Assembly: GCA_002946415.1 (NCBI GenBank)
Contig: NJPS01000007.1
Location: 1-63,900, forward strand
Direction of reading: 5' to 3'
Length of the DNA stretch: 63,900 bases
From: Rutstroemia sp. NJR-2017a BVV2
Taxonomy: Eukaryota > Ascomycota > Leotiomycetes > Helotiales > Rutstroemiaceae
The notes under the pieces are model-generated. The model saw only the letters and a program-made list of their open reading frames with translations. It made no database searches and was not told the DNA's origin. Made by a program: the position numbers and the translations under genes. Shown one piece after another: positions 44,561 to 54,393 of the stretch (its first letter is position 1; each line of letters starts with the position of its first letter).

Positions 44561-44799
44561 TCGCGAAGCCGGTGGCAGCAGGCTATACATCCTGCACGGC
44601 CTTGTCTCCTATAATATGGTATATCTTCTGCCGGAGTACGTAAGGGTCATCGTTCCAGGTGGGGTGCTCTTTGGGGGATACGTATCATACCTTGGCCCAC
44701 GAGGGCGCCGAAGATATTTCTTAGGCTTGCAACCTACTGCGGTGCGGCGCTCCCGATGTCCCTCAGGAAACGGGCCTATACTATTGATCCTCACATGAT
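44561..44799. other. Unassigned DNA at the edge of the LINE relic
   Basis: Frames on both strands (plus 44550-44798, minus 44609-44887) lack domains. It may be decayed LINE sequence. Confidence 0.3.
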
Positions 44800-45110
44800 A
44801 TATATAGTAGGTTTCTTTCTGATAGATTTCTACTAGTAGAAATCTAGTACCTGAAAGCTTTCCGGGAAACCGGACTATTGGAGTCAAATTTATCTAGTAC
44901 AAATATACTAGTAGAAAACTACTGGCTGAAGTCTTTTTACGAAATCCGGGAAAACCTGAGGTCAATTTTGTCTAGTACAAATATACTAGTAGAAAACTAC
45001 TAACTAAAGTCTTCTTACGAAATCTAGGAAATCTGGGGTAATTTAGTTTGATAGAATTATACCAGTAGAAATCTTCTAGTTGAAATCTTCTAGTCGTACT
45101 TCATTGTAGT
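44800..45110. repeat. Tandem repeats of about 82 bp carrying a CTAGTAG palindrome
   Basis: About three imperfect units start near 44885, 44967 and 45045. Each contains TCTAGTACAAATATACTAGT, AGAAAACTACT and a CTTACGAAATC-like block. A perfect palindrome (TTTCTACTAGTAGAAA) lies just upstream near 44827, and TTTCTACTAGTAGAA again near 45287. The set is noncoding. Confidence 0.75.
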
Positions 45111-45336
45111 ATCGAAATACAGAATTCGTATATTCCGTCGTAGTTCGAGGGGAAAGGAGAAAATACGAGTACGGGGTACGGTTTCTCGATTCTGGGGTTT
45201 GATTAATGGTGGCTCGGTAGAATTCTATTTTGAGCAAGAGCTATCATATGATGTAGGTTGGTAGTAATAGATTTCTCTTAATCGGTTTCTACTAGTAGAA
45301 CATCAAGAAGAGGCACGAATTCCCAAGGCGGTTTGA

Positions 45337-45368
45337 GTACAAGAGTTCTACTACTAGAACTCTTGTAC
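45337..45368. repeat. Perfect hairpin, 14-bp stem
   Basis: GTACAAGAGTTCTA and TAGAACTCTTGTAC flank a CTAC loop. This is a perfect inverted repeat about 135 bp before the MADS-box start codon. It could act as a terminator-like or regulatory structure, or be a transposon footprint. Confidence 0.7.
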
Positions 45369-45503
45369 AAGATTAATATCGGAACGGTTTTCAGTATAGC
45401 GATTTTGGTCTTAGATCTTTTTTTATTTAATTCGATTTGCTGTACTTTATTTTCAAAGCATATCAAACTCCTTTACTATCGCTTTAATCATATCCTCTCC
45501 ACC

Positions 45504-45716
45504 ATGATCGTCAAACCAAAGCGAAAATCCGAACGATTAAACAGGCGAAAAGTCACCCTGCTTAACAAAGCATATGAGATATCGAAATTTTGTGAAGTCG
45601 ATGTAGCCTTGATTTTACATATCCGCAAAACTGGCCAGTACATCACTTATACTTCTACTGATCTTGAATCATGGCCACCTACCAAAGATGAGATTATAAG
45701 TCACTGGTTGCTTTAA
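45504..45716 (+). CDS. Very short MADS-box (SRF-type) protein
   Basis: An uninterrupted 70-residue ORF begins at ATG 45504. It contains RLNRRKVTLLNKAYEISKFC followed by EVDVALILHIRK and YTSTDLESWPP. This matches the MADS DNA-binding helix and first strand: basic R-rich helix, KA-E--FC-VDVALI, then a strand. Full MADS proteins are several hundred residues and have a SAM or K domain after it; here only the DNA-binding core remains. Such short, lineage-specific MADS ORFs occur repeatedly in some fungal genomes, so this may be a real small gene rather than a fragment. The N-terminal MGR..I.... part is replaced by MIVKPKRK. It would bind DNA as a dimer if functional. Confidence 0.65.
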   Translation: MIVKPKRKSERLNRRKVTLLNKAYEISKFCEVDVALILHIRKTGQYITYTSTDLESWPPTKDEIISHWLL

Positions 45717-46052
45717 AACTCCAATGATATTAACAAAATGATAGCGATTGTCGTATCCGCTTCCAATAAATTTACTTTCGAAGGATATTGAAACTCAAAT
45801 TAAGAAAAAATCGACCTGTGATTCGAACACTGTATAAATCTTGATATCGTTGTAAGAGGGTTTGTTGGAAAGGATAGCACTGTGCTACCGGTGATTTGGT
45901 GAACCGACAGATTTATATGGTTGCGATGTTAAGAAAAGATAAGATTAGATTTGTGGAGGATATTTGTATCAAAGGCGTTTTTTGGTTGGCTTTAGATAAA
46001 AATCCTACAACAAATCAAAGAGGAAATTCGGAAACCACTGGTTTCGGATATC
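45717..46052. other. Noncoding DNA after the MADS ORF
   Basis: No gene is recognised. A plus frame from about 45917 (QIYMVAMLRKDKIRFVED) has no domain. Confidence 0.35.
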
Positions 46053-46335
46053 TTACAATGATTGGTTAGTTTCTTGAAAATACCTAGGTGGGTACACTAT
46101 TATAGTAAGGTAGCTTTTCACAATTGTACCAACAAACTCGAAAGTACCACATATAAAAGAGGTACCTTTTTTCTTATGTACAGACTAAAAGATAGGTATA
46201 TATATTTCTGTAAGTAACATTTTCCCTAAGTACATTGATATTAAGAGGTACACAATCAGCAATATGCTGGTCTCAAGTAGGAAAAAGCCGGCAAAAATCT
46301 CACGATGGTTGCGGCGGTGGTGCTCTTAATTGCCG
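46053..46335. repeat. Interspersed repeat R, copy 1
   Basis: Begins ACAATGATTGGTTAGTTTCTTG and ends in the GGTGGTGCTCTTA region. A second copy lies at 50355-50830, with shared blocks CACAATTGTACCAACAAACTC and AGTAGGAAAAAGCYGGCAAA. It contains several GGTAC words. The end of this repeat overlaps the start of the inverted repeat at 46316. Confidence 0.75.
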
Positions 46336-46527
46336 CTGTCCCACCTAGCACGTACCTGGAAGCTACCTAGTTTTCGATGCCTACTCGCACTTGAGGGCTC
46401 TATTTATAATACACATTGCACTTTTATTTCTAATTTAAGCATTAACTTATCATTTCAGTACCAGAAGAAGCTTTGCGAATTCACATCTATTAACTTTCCT
46501 TTCTAAGACTGAGAGCGATATACAGTG
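46316..46527 (+). repeat. Left inverted repeat of a 6.6-kb block
   Basis: Reads GGTGGTGCTCTTAATTGCCG, then CCCACCTAGC, CCTGGAAGC, TTTTCGATGCCTACT and AATTTAAGCATTAACTTAT, ending in CTAAGACTGAGAG. The reverse complement of 52661-52909 contains the same series in the same order. Identity looks like about 75-80 percent by eye. Confidence 0.75.
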
Positions 46528-46773
46528 GGATAAGGTACAGTAGGCAGATAAGTTATTTTTAGGTATGTAGGTACAGTACTGTAAGATGCCAATATTTGTT
46601 GAAGTTTTGATGGTATACTAGTTAAAATGTGTTCTGATCGATTGTCTGACGATTCAGATAATGCTTAGTAATCATGATTTCACCAACCGAAGATTATTTA
46701 GGTTCTATCGCTTTCCTCAGAACAATCCATACCACAACTGTTTTGAAGCAACGTATATACTACCGAGAAGACA

Positions 46774-49237
46774 ATGGCCAATAAAGTCACTGAGCAGCTG
46801 GCACTAAGTGTACGTGAAATGCTGCGCATCCTTCATATGCCTGAAGTTGCAGAAGAAGATCTGCCTGAGTTAATATTTCGTCTGGGTCAAGTCAGTAAGT
46901 GCGCAGGTTCGACTTTCTAAGCGTTTGCTAAAGCTACAATTGTTCAAAAACATTGTATCGAGAAGAATGGAGAAGCAGGTCTTACATCATGTCCCGTTGA
47001 TTTCGTGTCTCCTAGGACTCCTCTCCTCAGCCTCCCATCCATAAGGAACAAAGAACCTCCAGTCCATCGTACCTCTAAACTTCTGGCATCCTATCCACGG
47101 GAAAGATCTTACTTTACTATGCAGAGGGCAACAAACGAAGGACGTAGATTCAAGAGACGAAAGCCCTTGGCCTCTGAGCTTAAAGGTGGCAGTATTACCA
47201 CAAGTAAGCTTATCTCTACCGGGTGTACTGTTGAAGATTGCATCAGTAGCGAGTGTGCCACCGACGACTTCCTGAGCACTAACTCCGCGGTTTTCTCCTC
47301 TAAAGAATCTACTGCTTCAGAGGCTCTCGCGAACAACGTACATTGCCAGTCCCATGACGAAATGGTATTGCAAGCCGACAAAGAACTCGTCGACCAAGAT
47401 AAGGAAAATTATATACACGCACTCGATTACGTTGACGGAATGGATATACTAGAGAGATATTTTTCTCAACCGGCTCTCGAGGTGGAACATGTGGATGGAG
47501 CAGTAGTAGCTCCTAACATGCTGCGAAGTGCGGAGGACGAGAACGGCCATCAAAATTGCTCTTCGAACCAATTCAGCCGCTCCAAGTCCTTGCCCACACT
47601 CCAGTCCCCATCAGATGCTGAGCCTTGTACAACTCAGTTTGCAAAAGCCTCACAAGCAAACTCTGCTCTCGAGACGCATAATACAAATAACAATCTTCCG
47701 AGCACAGCTGCACAGACTCCTTTGGCGAAGCGCGCAATCCTCGATGAGTCAGGCCATCGATTAAAAGATGTAATGAAAGCGCTCGACAATACTGAAGATA
47801 CTAATCGTATACCCAATTCCTATGTTCCAGGGGTACTGGACTACTTGCATGCTACGAGCACCTCCACAGATTACTCGAAGATCTTGTCCAGTATCTCCAT
47901 AAATTGTATCAGATATAACCGTCAGACAGCCAGGCCGACCCTTGACATTGAGCAGAAAAGACTACAAAACCATGAGAAGCATGAGTTAGAGCGCATTGCT
48001 GTAGATCGGCAACAGATGAATATGGCTCTCCCGGCACAGATTGCCTCAGAAAGAAACTTGCAACAATACACGGAGCGATTAAAGAAGGCTACAGAAAATA
48101 CAATCGCGTATCTAGATATAAGAGACCTGGCAGAGAAGGAATTGCTGGATATGATTTCTGAACCAACTGAGCTAACAGGTGAATTCAGAGAGGAGAGCGA
48201 TTATACAAGCGTTATCAACCATATTGAGAAAGGGATAGCTAATGATGCAAGAACTCAACAGCGGAGTTTATGGAGAGAAACTTATTTTTGGCCTATGATC
48301 CAGCAACGCGCGAAGATGATTGGACCACTTCTTGTTCCGCCAGGCCGGAAAATATTGATCACCCCTCAAGAGAAAATTGCAGCTAAACAGCTTATGCTTG
48401 CAATGGGACACGGCATATGCAGGGACAACGTTTTCAAGTGGACGTCGTACTGGAGACTTCTTTCAGAACTTCGGCTCAGAGAAGCAATATCTCTACTCCT
48501 TTATCGTTCCAGTGAGTTTAAGACACATTTCTTCCGCTATACCAAGGAACTCGATATGTTACTTTCGTGGAATCATATCTTTGACTTTCCTCTTCAACAA
48601 CTTCGAATTAGAGTCATAGCTGAAGAGGGAGGTGACTTTTCCTGGCAAGTGTGATATTGATGACAAGCGGATTTTTGAAAGACTTCGTATGACACAATCA
48701 GACAATCTCAGTGTTTGGGGCCAAGACCAACTAGAATACAAAAATTTCCTCGCTAATCATAGTATGATGGCCACATCTGGAAAATCAAATAAGCATATTC
48801 TTCGCCATAGCATCAAGGGTAAGCTTGCCTCTAATAGATCTGTGTTCGTTGGCATCATCCCTTACGAGGGCGAATCTGAGAACAGGGTCATTGGCGGCAA
48901 GCCTGCCTCGACAAAACTGTATTCCATATCTCCGTTAGTCTCTGTGGATGCAGGAGATTTCCTTGGGATATTTTCTGGGAAGCTTCGATATGTAAATCAG
49001 AGGCCGCCAAGAGCCGTCAAAGGACCTGTTCCGGGCCTTTGGCTGGACTATTCAGAGATACCAGGAAAGCTTAATCGGATGAAGATTGCGAGGCCTGGTG
49101 AGAAGACGAACGTCTGTCTTGCGTGGGAGGGAGTGAACGAGGCAAAGGGGGAGAAGTCTTTTTGCCAGTATTGGAGAATCCTGGTTGTGGCCACAAGAGA
49201 AATCTTACCATTTGACCAGCTCATTCGTCCTCCCTGA
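46774..49237 (+). pseudogene. Large unrecognised protein gene with a SET-like C-terminal end, two lesions
   Basis: One frame runs from ATG 46774 to 48654 with a single in-frame TAA at 46918. The tail continues in another frame from about 48632 to 49237. The stop is best explained as a CAA Gln codon changed to TAA. The frame change sits at AAGTGTGATATTG near 48650, where loss of one GT would explain it. Putting the parts together suggests about 820 residues. The N-terminal 300 are polar and Ser-rich; a helix-rich middle (LERIAVDRQQMNMALPAQIA) follows. The end reads VSVDAGDFLGIFSGKLRYV, TNVCLAWEGV and YWRILVVATREILPFDQLI. This spacing resembles a distant SET methyltransferase domain (G-x-Y-G start, N-x-x-x, final A-x-R-x-I-x-P), but no clear Tyr is left. 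Identity is uncertain. Confidence 0.55.
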
Positions 49238-49804
49238 CTGAATTTCTCGAGAAGGAGCCCTGTTGAGCCTACTCCGCTATGCGCCGCAGGCGCTATCTGC
49301 TATATTCTTCTCTTTTAGGTATTTCTAGGATATAGACTGAAGATTTATGCAAATGTGGACAATAGTTATAGAGTTAATTAATATGATACAGTATTTGACT
49401 TAAAGACTTGGGGAGATTGTTGTGTAGAGTTTTGATGTTGTAATATTGGAGGAAGAAGGTTGGTCACATGATAGCTGGGTATTTATCTTCCAAAGTCTAT
49501 TCGGCATAATGCTTATTCCGGAGCAACTTAGAACTGATTGACGCGCGAGAGCCAAGTGCTGCGACGGCTTGGCCCATATGACTATATGACCTTGCACGAC
49601 CCACCATAGCCTTATCACTGAACTTTATTTCCCCGCAAATACTCTGGGCACCCCACAGTCTCAACAATCTCGTCCGACGGCATCGTTCGGTCAAATAAAT
49701 TCAAAACCCTCATCTCCTCGTCCTATTAATAACTCACGAAAAATAACTTTAGCACGTCGATCCCCTGAGGCAGGCTCATCAATCATCGCCAACTGCCTAT
49801 CATG
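49238..49804. other. Noncoding DNA
   Basis: No gene is visible. A palindromic stretch (CTATGCGCCGCAGGCGCTAT) near 49278 may be a terminator-like hairpin behind the large gene. Minus frames 49400-49618 and 49497-49694 have no domain. Confidence 0.4.
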
Positions 49805-49809
49805 GATTC

Positions 49810-50344
49810 ATATCTGGCGCTGAGGCTGACTTTATCATTGGTCTCATTTCGGGCATGATATCATTCATCGAGGCAGCCAAAACGGTATATGATGCCGCTG
49901 GAGACGCGAAAGGTCAGCCGGAGGTATTCCCTCAGGTAGCTGCACGGCTGCCACTCGTTATCGAGATCCTTCGTGGCGCTGAAGAGAGGGCATCGGCGCT
50001 CGATGAGACAGTACTGGACGCAATAGAGCACACTTTAGAGTTATGTAAGGCGAAGTCTGAGAACCTCAACAAGATATTCCAGAAGGTAATTCGGAAGGAT
50101 GACGACAAATGGTTCGACCGATACAAGAAGGCTCTAAGTACATTGGGGAAGGGGAGTAAAGTGGAGGATTTGATGGAAGAGATACTGAAGGACACCCAAC
50201 TGCTTGCATGCGAGAAGCTGATGGGAATCGTCACTGAAGCCTAAGTAAAGGGGCTTGAAGAGGGGATTAAAGAGATGAAGGAAATGCCTTCCTCCCTCCC
50301 GGAAGAGACTGGGAGCGCTACCCTGATTCACCACGGTAGTTCTT
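49810..50344 (+). pseudogene. SesA-type NLR N-terminal domain fragment
   Basis: The reading frame gives SGAEADFIIGLISGMISFIE, then AAKTVYDAAGDAKGQPEVFP and VAARLPLVIEILRGAEERAS, the start of the SesA (NACHT-associated N-terminal) domain. In relatives the protein begins with Met just before SGAE; here that codon is ATA (49810), so the natural start is lost and the next Met is at 49855. A TAA (50242) replaces a probable Gln. After it LPEETGSATLIHHG continues until repeat R begins near 50345. The domain usually triggers a fungal cell-death or incompatibility response through an attached NACHT or lipase. None is present here. Confidence 0.68.
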
Positions 50345-50354
50345 CTTTTACAAT

Positions 50355-50830
50355 GATTGGCTAATTTCTTGAAAAATGCGTAGGTAGGTACATTATTATA
50401 GTACGGTACCGTTTCACAATTGTACCAACAAACTCGAAGTGCCACGGGACCACGCGCTTTGACATCATGTGATCTCGTTTCAGTTCTTTAAAAGCGCGAG
50501 GAATCGCCAATCTTCTTCTTGATTCCTCGTGCTACGTCTTGTATCTAGAATCAATACACATCTTGACTCAAACCCTCACACGAAGGTACTATATATAAAA
50601 GAGGTACCTGAAAGAAAAGGTACCTAGATTAAACAAGGTACCTCTAAATTAGTAGGTACCTTTTTTTCTAGGTACCGACAAAAAGATAGGTACAAATATT
50701 TCTATAAGTAACCTTTTCTCCAGGTACATTGATACTGAGAGGTACATTGATAGAAATATACTAGTCTCAAGTAGGAAAAAGCTGGCAAAAATCTCATGAT
50801 AGTTAAGGCAGTAGCGCTCTTACTCATATA
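50355..50830. repeat. Interspersed repeat R, copy 2, with GGTACC array
   Basis: Matches 46053-46335 at both ends but carries extra sequence between them (about 50446-50590). A run of five GGTACC palindromes spaced about 15-19 bp lies at 50606-50688. The start of the repeat truncates the SesA fragment. Confidence 0.72.
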
Positions 50831-51030
50831 TAGTAGATAAGGCTATATTGCGAGAGAGAGGTCGAGAATATCCCCGCAAAACCGTAGTTGCGGTTCCTGT
50901 CAATACCATATATCCATTTCATTCGTGACTACGTTAAGGGTATCAATACTATTATACAAAGAAACAAGAAACCATAAAGAGTAGCGGAAATGAAATACTT
51001 CTCGTTCAACTCGAGAAGAGAAGAGAAACT
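50831..51030. other. Noncoding DNA
   Basis: No gene is visible. Confidence 0.3.
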
Positions 51031-51183
51031 TCATTGCTCTCGTCCACCACCACCAGAGCAAGACTTTCCACCACCACCACGAGAGCATGCCTTTCCATCA
51101 CTACCACGAGAGCAACCCTTTCCACCCAACAGACCAACCGAAGGACCAGGCTGACCTGAAGAATTTAACGGCGTCTGGTTAGA
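51031..51183 (-). repeat. Repeat encoding a Gly/Cys-rich tail
   Basis: Imperfect 30-bp units on the minus strand read as GGKGCSRGSD, GKACSRGGG and GKSCSGGGG in one frame, ending at a stop near 51031. The frame overlaps the end of the DUF3716 gene. It could be a small tail exon or a chance product of the repeat. Confidence 0.4.
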
Positions 51184-51959
51184 CCATACGGCTCATGACG
51201 ACGATTTCTGCGATTCAGGTGGGGAGCGCGTTGTGGCGGAGGAGAGTCGGAGTCGGAGTCGGAAATCTGTATGAGATCGCCGTCATATCGATGCGGGTTT
51301 CCACAACCACTCCGCGAATTGCGCCAGCGGCAATTTCCGCAGACACCTTGGAAATACACCATCAGAACGATACAGCGAGGAAAGGGACGTGTGGGACTAC
51401 GGTCGCGACAGGCGGAGCAGGGTTCACCAAGGGCCTCTCCTGCGGCCTGAATAAGAAGGGCATCGGCGCGATATCGGATTCCAGCAGAAAGAGTATCGGC
51501 GTTGAGAGCTGCACGATCGACATATGGAATGTTTCGATGCACAAGATCGTCTATACACCACTGCTCATCACCGAGACAAAATGGGCGGAGTCGATTTCCG
51601 GTCGCAAGTATGATCGGCACACCACGACGAGCTTCAAGAATACTCTGGGCGTGATACCAGAGGGGATGATAGTCACGAAAGTTTCTCGGAACGACCTGAG
51701 CTCGGGTTCCTTGAGTATGTTGCTGTTGCTGCTACTGCCTACATGCACCAGGAGTGATGATTTCTACGACGTCGTCTTCGGAGTCAGAGTCATGGATATC
51801 GATTAGAACCAGCCCACGTACATGAGATATCAGTTTCAGTTTTCTATGTGCCCAAGCAAGAGGGCTATCTGTACGTACTGATTGCCTGCGTTTCCCTCGG
51901 CCAATTTCTTCTTTCGAAGGTAATCGGAGTTTGTGATTGGTGGGGAGTTTTTTCGACAC
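51165..51959 (-). pseudogene. DUF3716 gene with a premature stop in a Gln run
   Basis: From ATG 51959 the frame runs 265 codons to TGA 51165 except for a TAG at 51732-51734, flanked by CAG and CAA Gln codons. The N-terminal half is basic and has an acidic DIHDSDSEDDVVEI patch. Downstream the frame reads WCIDDLVHRNIPYVDRAAL and then EPCSACRDRSPTRPFPRCIV and FQGVCGNCRWRN. This is the C-x2-C...C...C-x2-C-x-W pattern of DUF3716, a putative zinc-binding domain of unknown function that is common in ascomycetes. The stop is a C-to-T change (CAG to TAG). A second acidic patch (ISDSDSDS) precedes the Arg-rich end. Confidence 0.72.
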
Positions 51960-52275
51960 GGCTATATACAGATAAGTGATTTCTGGCCGAAGAAAAGGAA
52001 GTAAAGGTGAACTGGAGAAAGAATAGGGATCTGGAGGGTTCTTATAATTGCTCGAAACTCAATTGGCACTAAGTCATATGCTGTTGCACGTGACTAAAGA
52101 AGTTCCACGATAAAAATGAGAAGATAGGCATCGTATCGTCATCAGAGATATATAGGCTCGGTTGTAGATATCCGATATGATTCACGATCCTCCTCCAAAT
52201 GAGAGGGTATATCTTCGACAGCGCCTTCTGAATGACTGGGTATATTGATATCGGTGATGATCAAGTAGTTCCGTC

Positions 52276-52350
52276 GATTCCATATTCGACTCCATATTCG
52301 ACTTCATGTTCGACTCCATATTCGACTTCATGTTCGACAGAATGTTCGAA
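52276..52350. repeat. 15-bp minisatellite
   Basis: Five or so units of CCATATTCGACTYCATGTTCG type. A short plus frame through it reads YSTPYSTSCST, an artefact of the repeat. Confidence 0.7.
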
Positions 52351-52660
52351 TCCAACTAGGCCTATACAGCGACTCTTATGCAGCATATGTAGAACGTGGT
52401 CCTATCTGTGGCAATCCCTCTGACTGGAACTAACCTGTCTATGAGCAATCTACTTGCGACGGAGAGCTCGTTGGCGACTGGGCCGTAAAGCGGAGGTCAT
52501 CTCTAATCCAGATCTAGTCTTATGATCAATCAGGTCCTTGAGGCTGTCGCGATAAAGGATAAACGTTGTCGCTTCTGAGGGAGATGAAGTAGAAGGAAAA
52601 GAAGGGTTGTTTTCGTCTTTGATTTTCATCTACGGAAATAGAAGTTAAGTTAGCAAGTAT

Positions 52661-52909
52661 ACTGTATCACTCTCAGTCTTAGAAAAGAAAGATAATAGGT
52701 ATTAATTCGCAAGGCTTCTTTAAGTACTGCAATAATAAGTTGATGCTTAAATTATAAATAAAAATGAAATGTGTTCTTTAAATAGAAGGCCACAATTACA
52801 AGTAGGCCTGAAGTGCAAGTAGGCCTCAAGTGCAAGTAGGCATCGAAAACTAAGTGGCTTCCAGGCATATACTAGGTGGGATGGCGGCAACTAAGAGCGC
52901 CACTCCACC
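52661..52909 (-). repeat. Right inverted repeat of the 6.6-kb block
   Basis: Reverse complement matches 46316-46527 in order: GGTGG..GGCGCTCTTA, CCCACCTAG, CCTGGAAGC, TTTTCGATGCCTACT, then three copies of a GCCTACTTGCACTT-like unit absent from the left copy, then AATTTAAGCATCAACTTAT and CTAAGACTGAGAG. The three-fold unit explains why this copy is longer. Confidence 0.75.
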
Positions 52910-53054
52910 TTTAATTTTACATTTTCCTATGGGTACACCCTGATCCAATAGACAATAAATTCTCTAATTACTTACCTATATATACGACAACCTACCTGCC
53001 CATAATTTTATCCTACGATTAATTCTTGCGATATATCACGTTTTACGCTTCGGG

Positions 53055-54081
53055 ATGGTTGATCGACGACCTGAGTCGCCTGAGTCCTCAAGCTCTACAG
53101 AGTGGCGCGACGAATTTGATAGCTTCGAGGGCTCTCTATCGGCGTATAAGTAAACACACAAAAATCCGGTAAGTATTCCCTTCTGATCCTGTCACCGATA
53201 GGGACTGATAAGATTGATAAGGTACATGAAGAGGGACGGTGTTGTGAGGCGCGGCGAGCAGCTATGGCGCTCAATCAGCCTCCGGCTTGTACAATCGAGG
53301 TGCCTGATTTGCCGATGAATCCGAGAAGGCTTCGATCTGCACACTCAGGGTGTGCTTCCTCCAGTGGGGCAAGTTCATGGACATATGCTGGGTCCACGGC
53401 GGGATCTGGTGCCGGGTCGGTATCTGGGTCTATTGCGAGCAAATATAGGCTGAAGCGGCAGCATGTGCAGGTGGTGCTTCCCTGGAAGGAGTTTCTTGTT
53501 GAGGTTCCTGCTGAGGTTCCCAGCGTAGGGTTGTCCGATCTTGGGGAGGGTGATATTGAGAAGAATATGAGTGACTCTACGCCTGACTATAGGGTCGATA
53601 ATATGGATGAGGGAGAGGAGGAAGAAGGAGATAAGGGAGAAGATAAGGATGAAGTTGAGGATAGGTGAGGGCTGGTGATATGTTGATATATTCATTTTCT
53701 AAGTATGGCAAGCGAGCTGCTCGTCCTCGCCAGGATAAGTCCCTGGTGGTGTTTGGAACGAATGCTTTCCCTTGCATGAAATGTATGAATTCTAGGATCG
53801 AGGGCAAGAGGGCTCTGTATATGGTGAATGGACGACGACTGGGGGCAGGGGTCTGTGAATCGATTCCTTGGTGGTGCTGTCAGCCGGTACTACAGCTTAT
53901 GGAATTTTCCAAAGATCCCAAGGGTAACAAGGCAGTGAGGTTTCCACTTCTTCTTCGTCTTGTAATGCTTAATGCTGATGTTTCGGCTCAGGTTCTTGCT
54001 TATCTGCGCTACGCTCTTCGCTATCTCCCTTACGTGAGCATTGAACATCAAATTGGCGGGATAAAGGCAGAGGAGATGTAG
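53055..54081 (+). other. Unrecognised gene region with overlapping frames
   Basis: Three plus-strand frames adjoin: 53055-53153 (MVDRRPESPESSSS, acidic), 53264-53668 (Ser/Gly-rich, SSGASSWTYAGSTAGSGAGS, then a Glu/Asp-rich end) and 53665-54081 (SLVVFGTNAFPCMKCMNSRI with WWCCQPVLQLMEF and a hydrophobic end). Acidic and Ser-rich starts followed by a Cys-pair motif recall DUF3716-like layouts, but the Cys pattern is not clearly that domain. Introns of 35-110 bp or a frameshift could connect the frames. I cannot choose. Confidence 0.4.
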
Positions 54082-54393
54082 GCAGAGGAGATGTAGGCAG
54101 AGGAGATGTAGGCCGAGAAGGCTATCATGGCAGCTTGGACCAGACCACATATCAACACTCGATATATTTGACAACCTAGGTATATGGGCTATCGGCCCCG
54201 TATGTCCTCACCACAATTCGCATAACAAACCCCGCGATTGGCGAGCTCGCCCAAAACAATCCATCAGTCTCGACAGAGGGTAACGCCTCTTGAAGTTTTG
54301 TTACGCCATCAATGTTGAATTGATCCAGGACAAAATCGCAATAAAAATGGCAATGAAACTGAAAACGAAAAACGAAAAACCTAAAGCCCCAGC
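54082..54393 (-). other. Coding-like tail, no gene assigned
   Basis: The minus frame contains NIDGVTKLQEALPSVETDGL and FWASSPIAGFVMRIVVRTYG with good codon use, ending at TAG near 54176. It lacks a start and could be the last exon of the gene ending at 54394, or part of another. A plus-strand AGGCAGAGGAGATGT repeat lies at 54066-54113. Confidence 0.35.

Larger units (their letters stand above)
51960..53054. other. Intergenic region including the right inverted repeat
   Basis: No gene is supported. It contains a 15-bp tandem repeat (TCGACTCCATATTCGACTTC-like) at 52276-52350, the right inverted repeat and about 150 bp of DNA beyond it. Confidence 0.4.

Noticed and set aside
46894..46920. GTAAGT...TCTAAG as an intron removing the TAA of the SET-like gene
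   Set aside because: Only 27 bp, below workable intron size, and both sides are already in the same frame.
51195..51806. Plus ORF of 203 codons
   Set aside because: Antisense of the DUF3716 gene, which has a recognisable Cys pattern.
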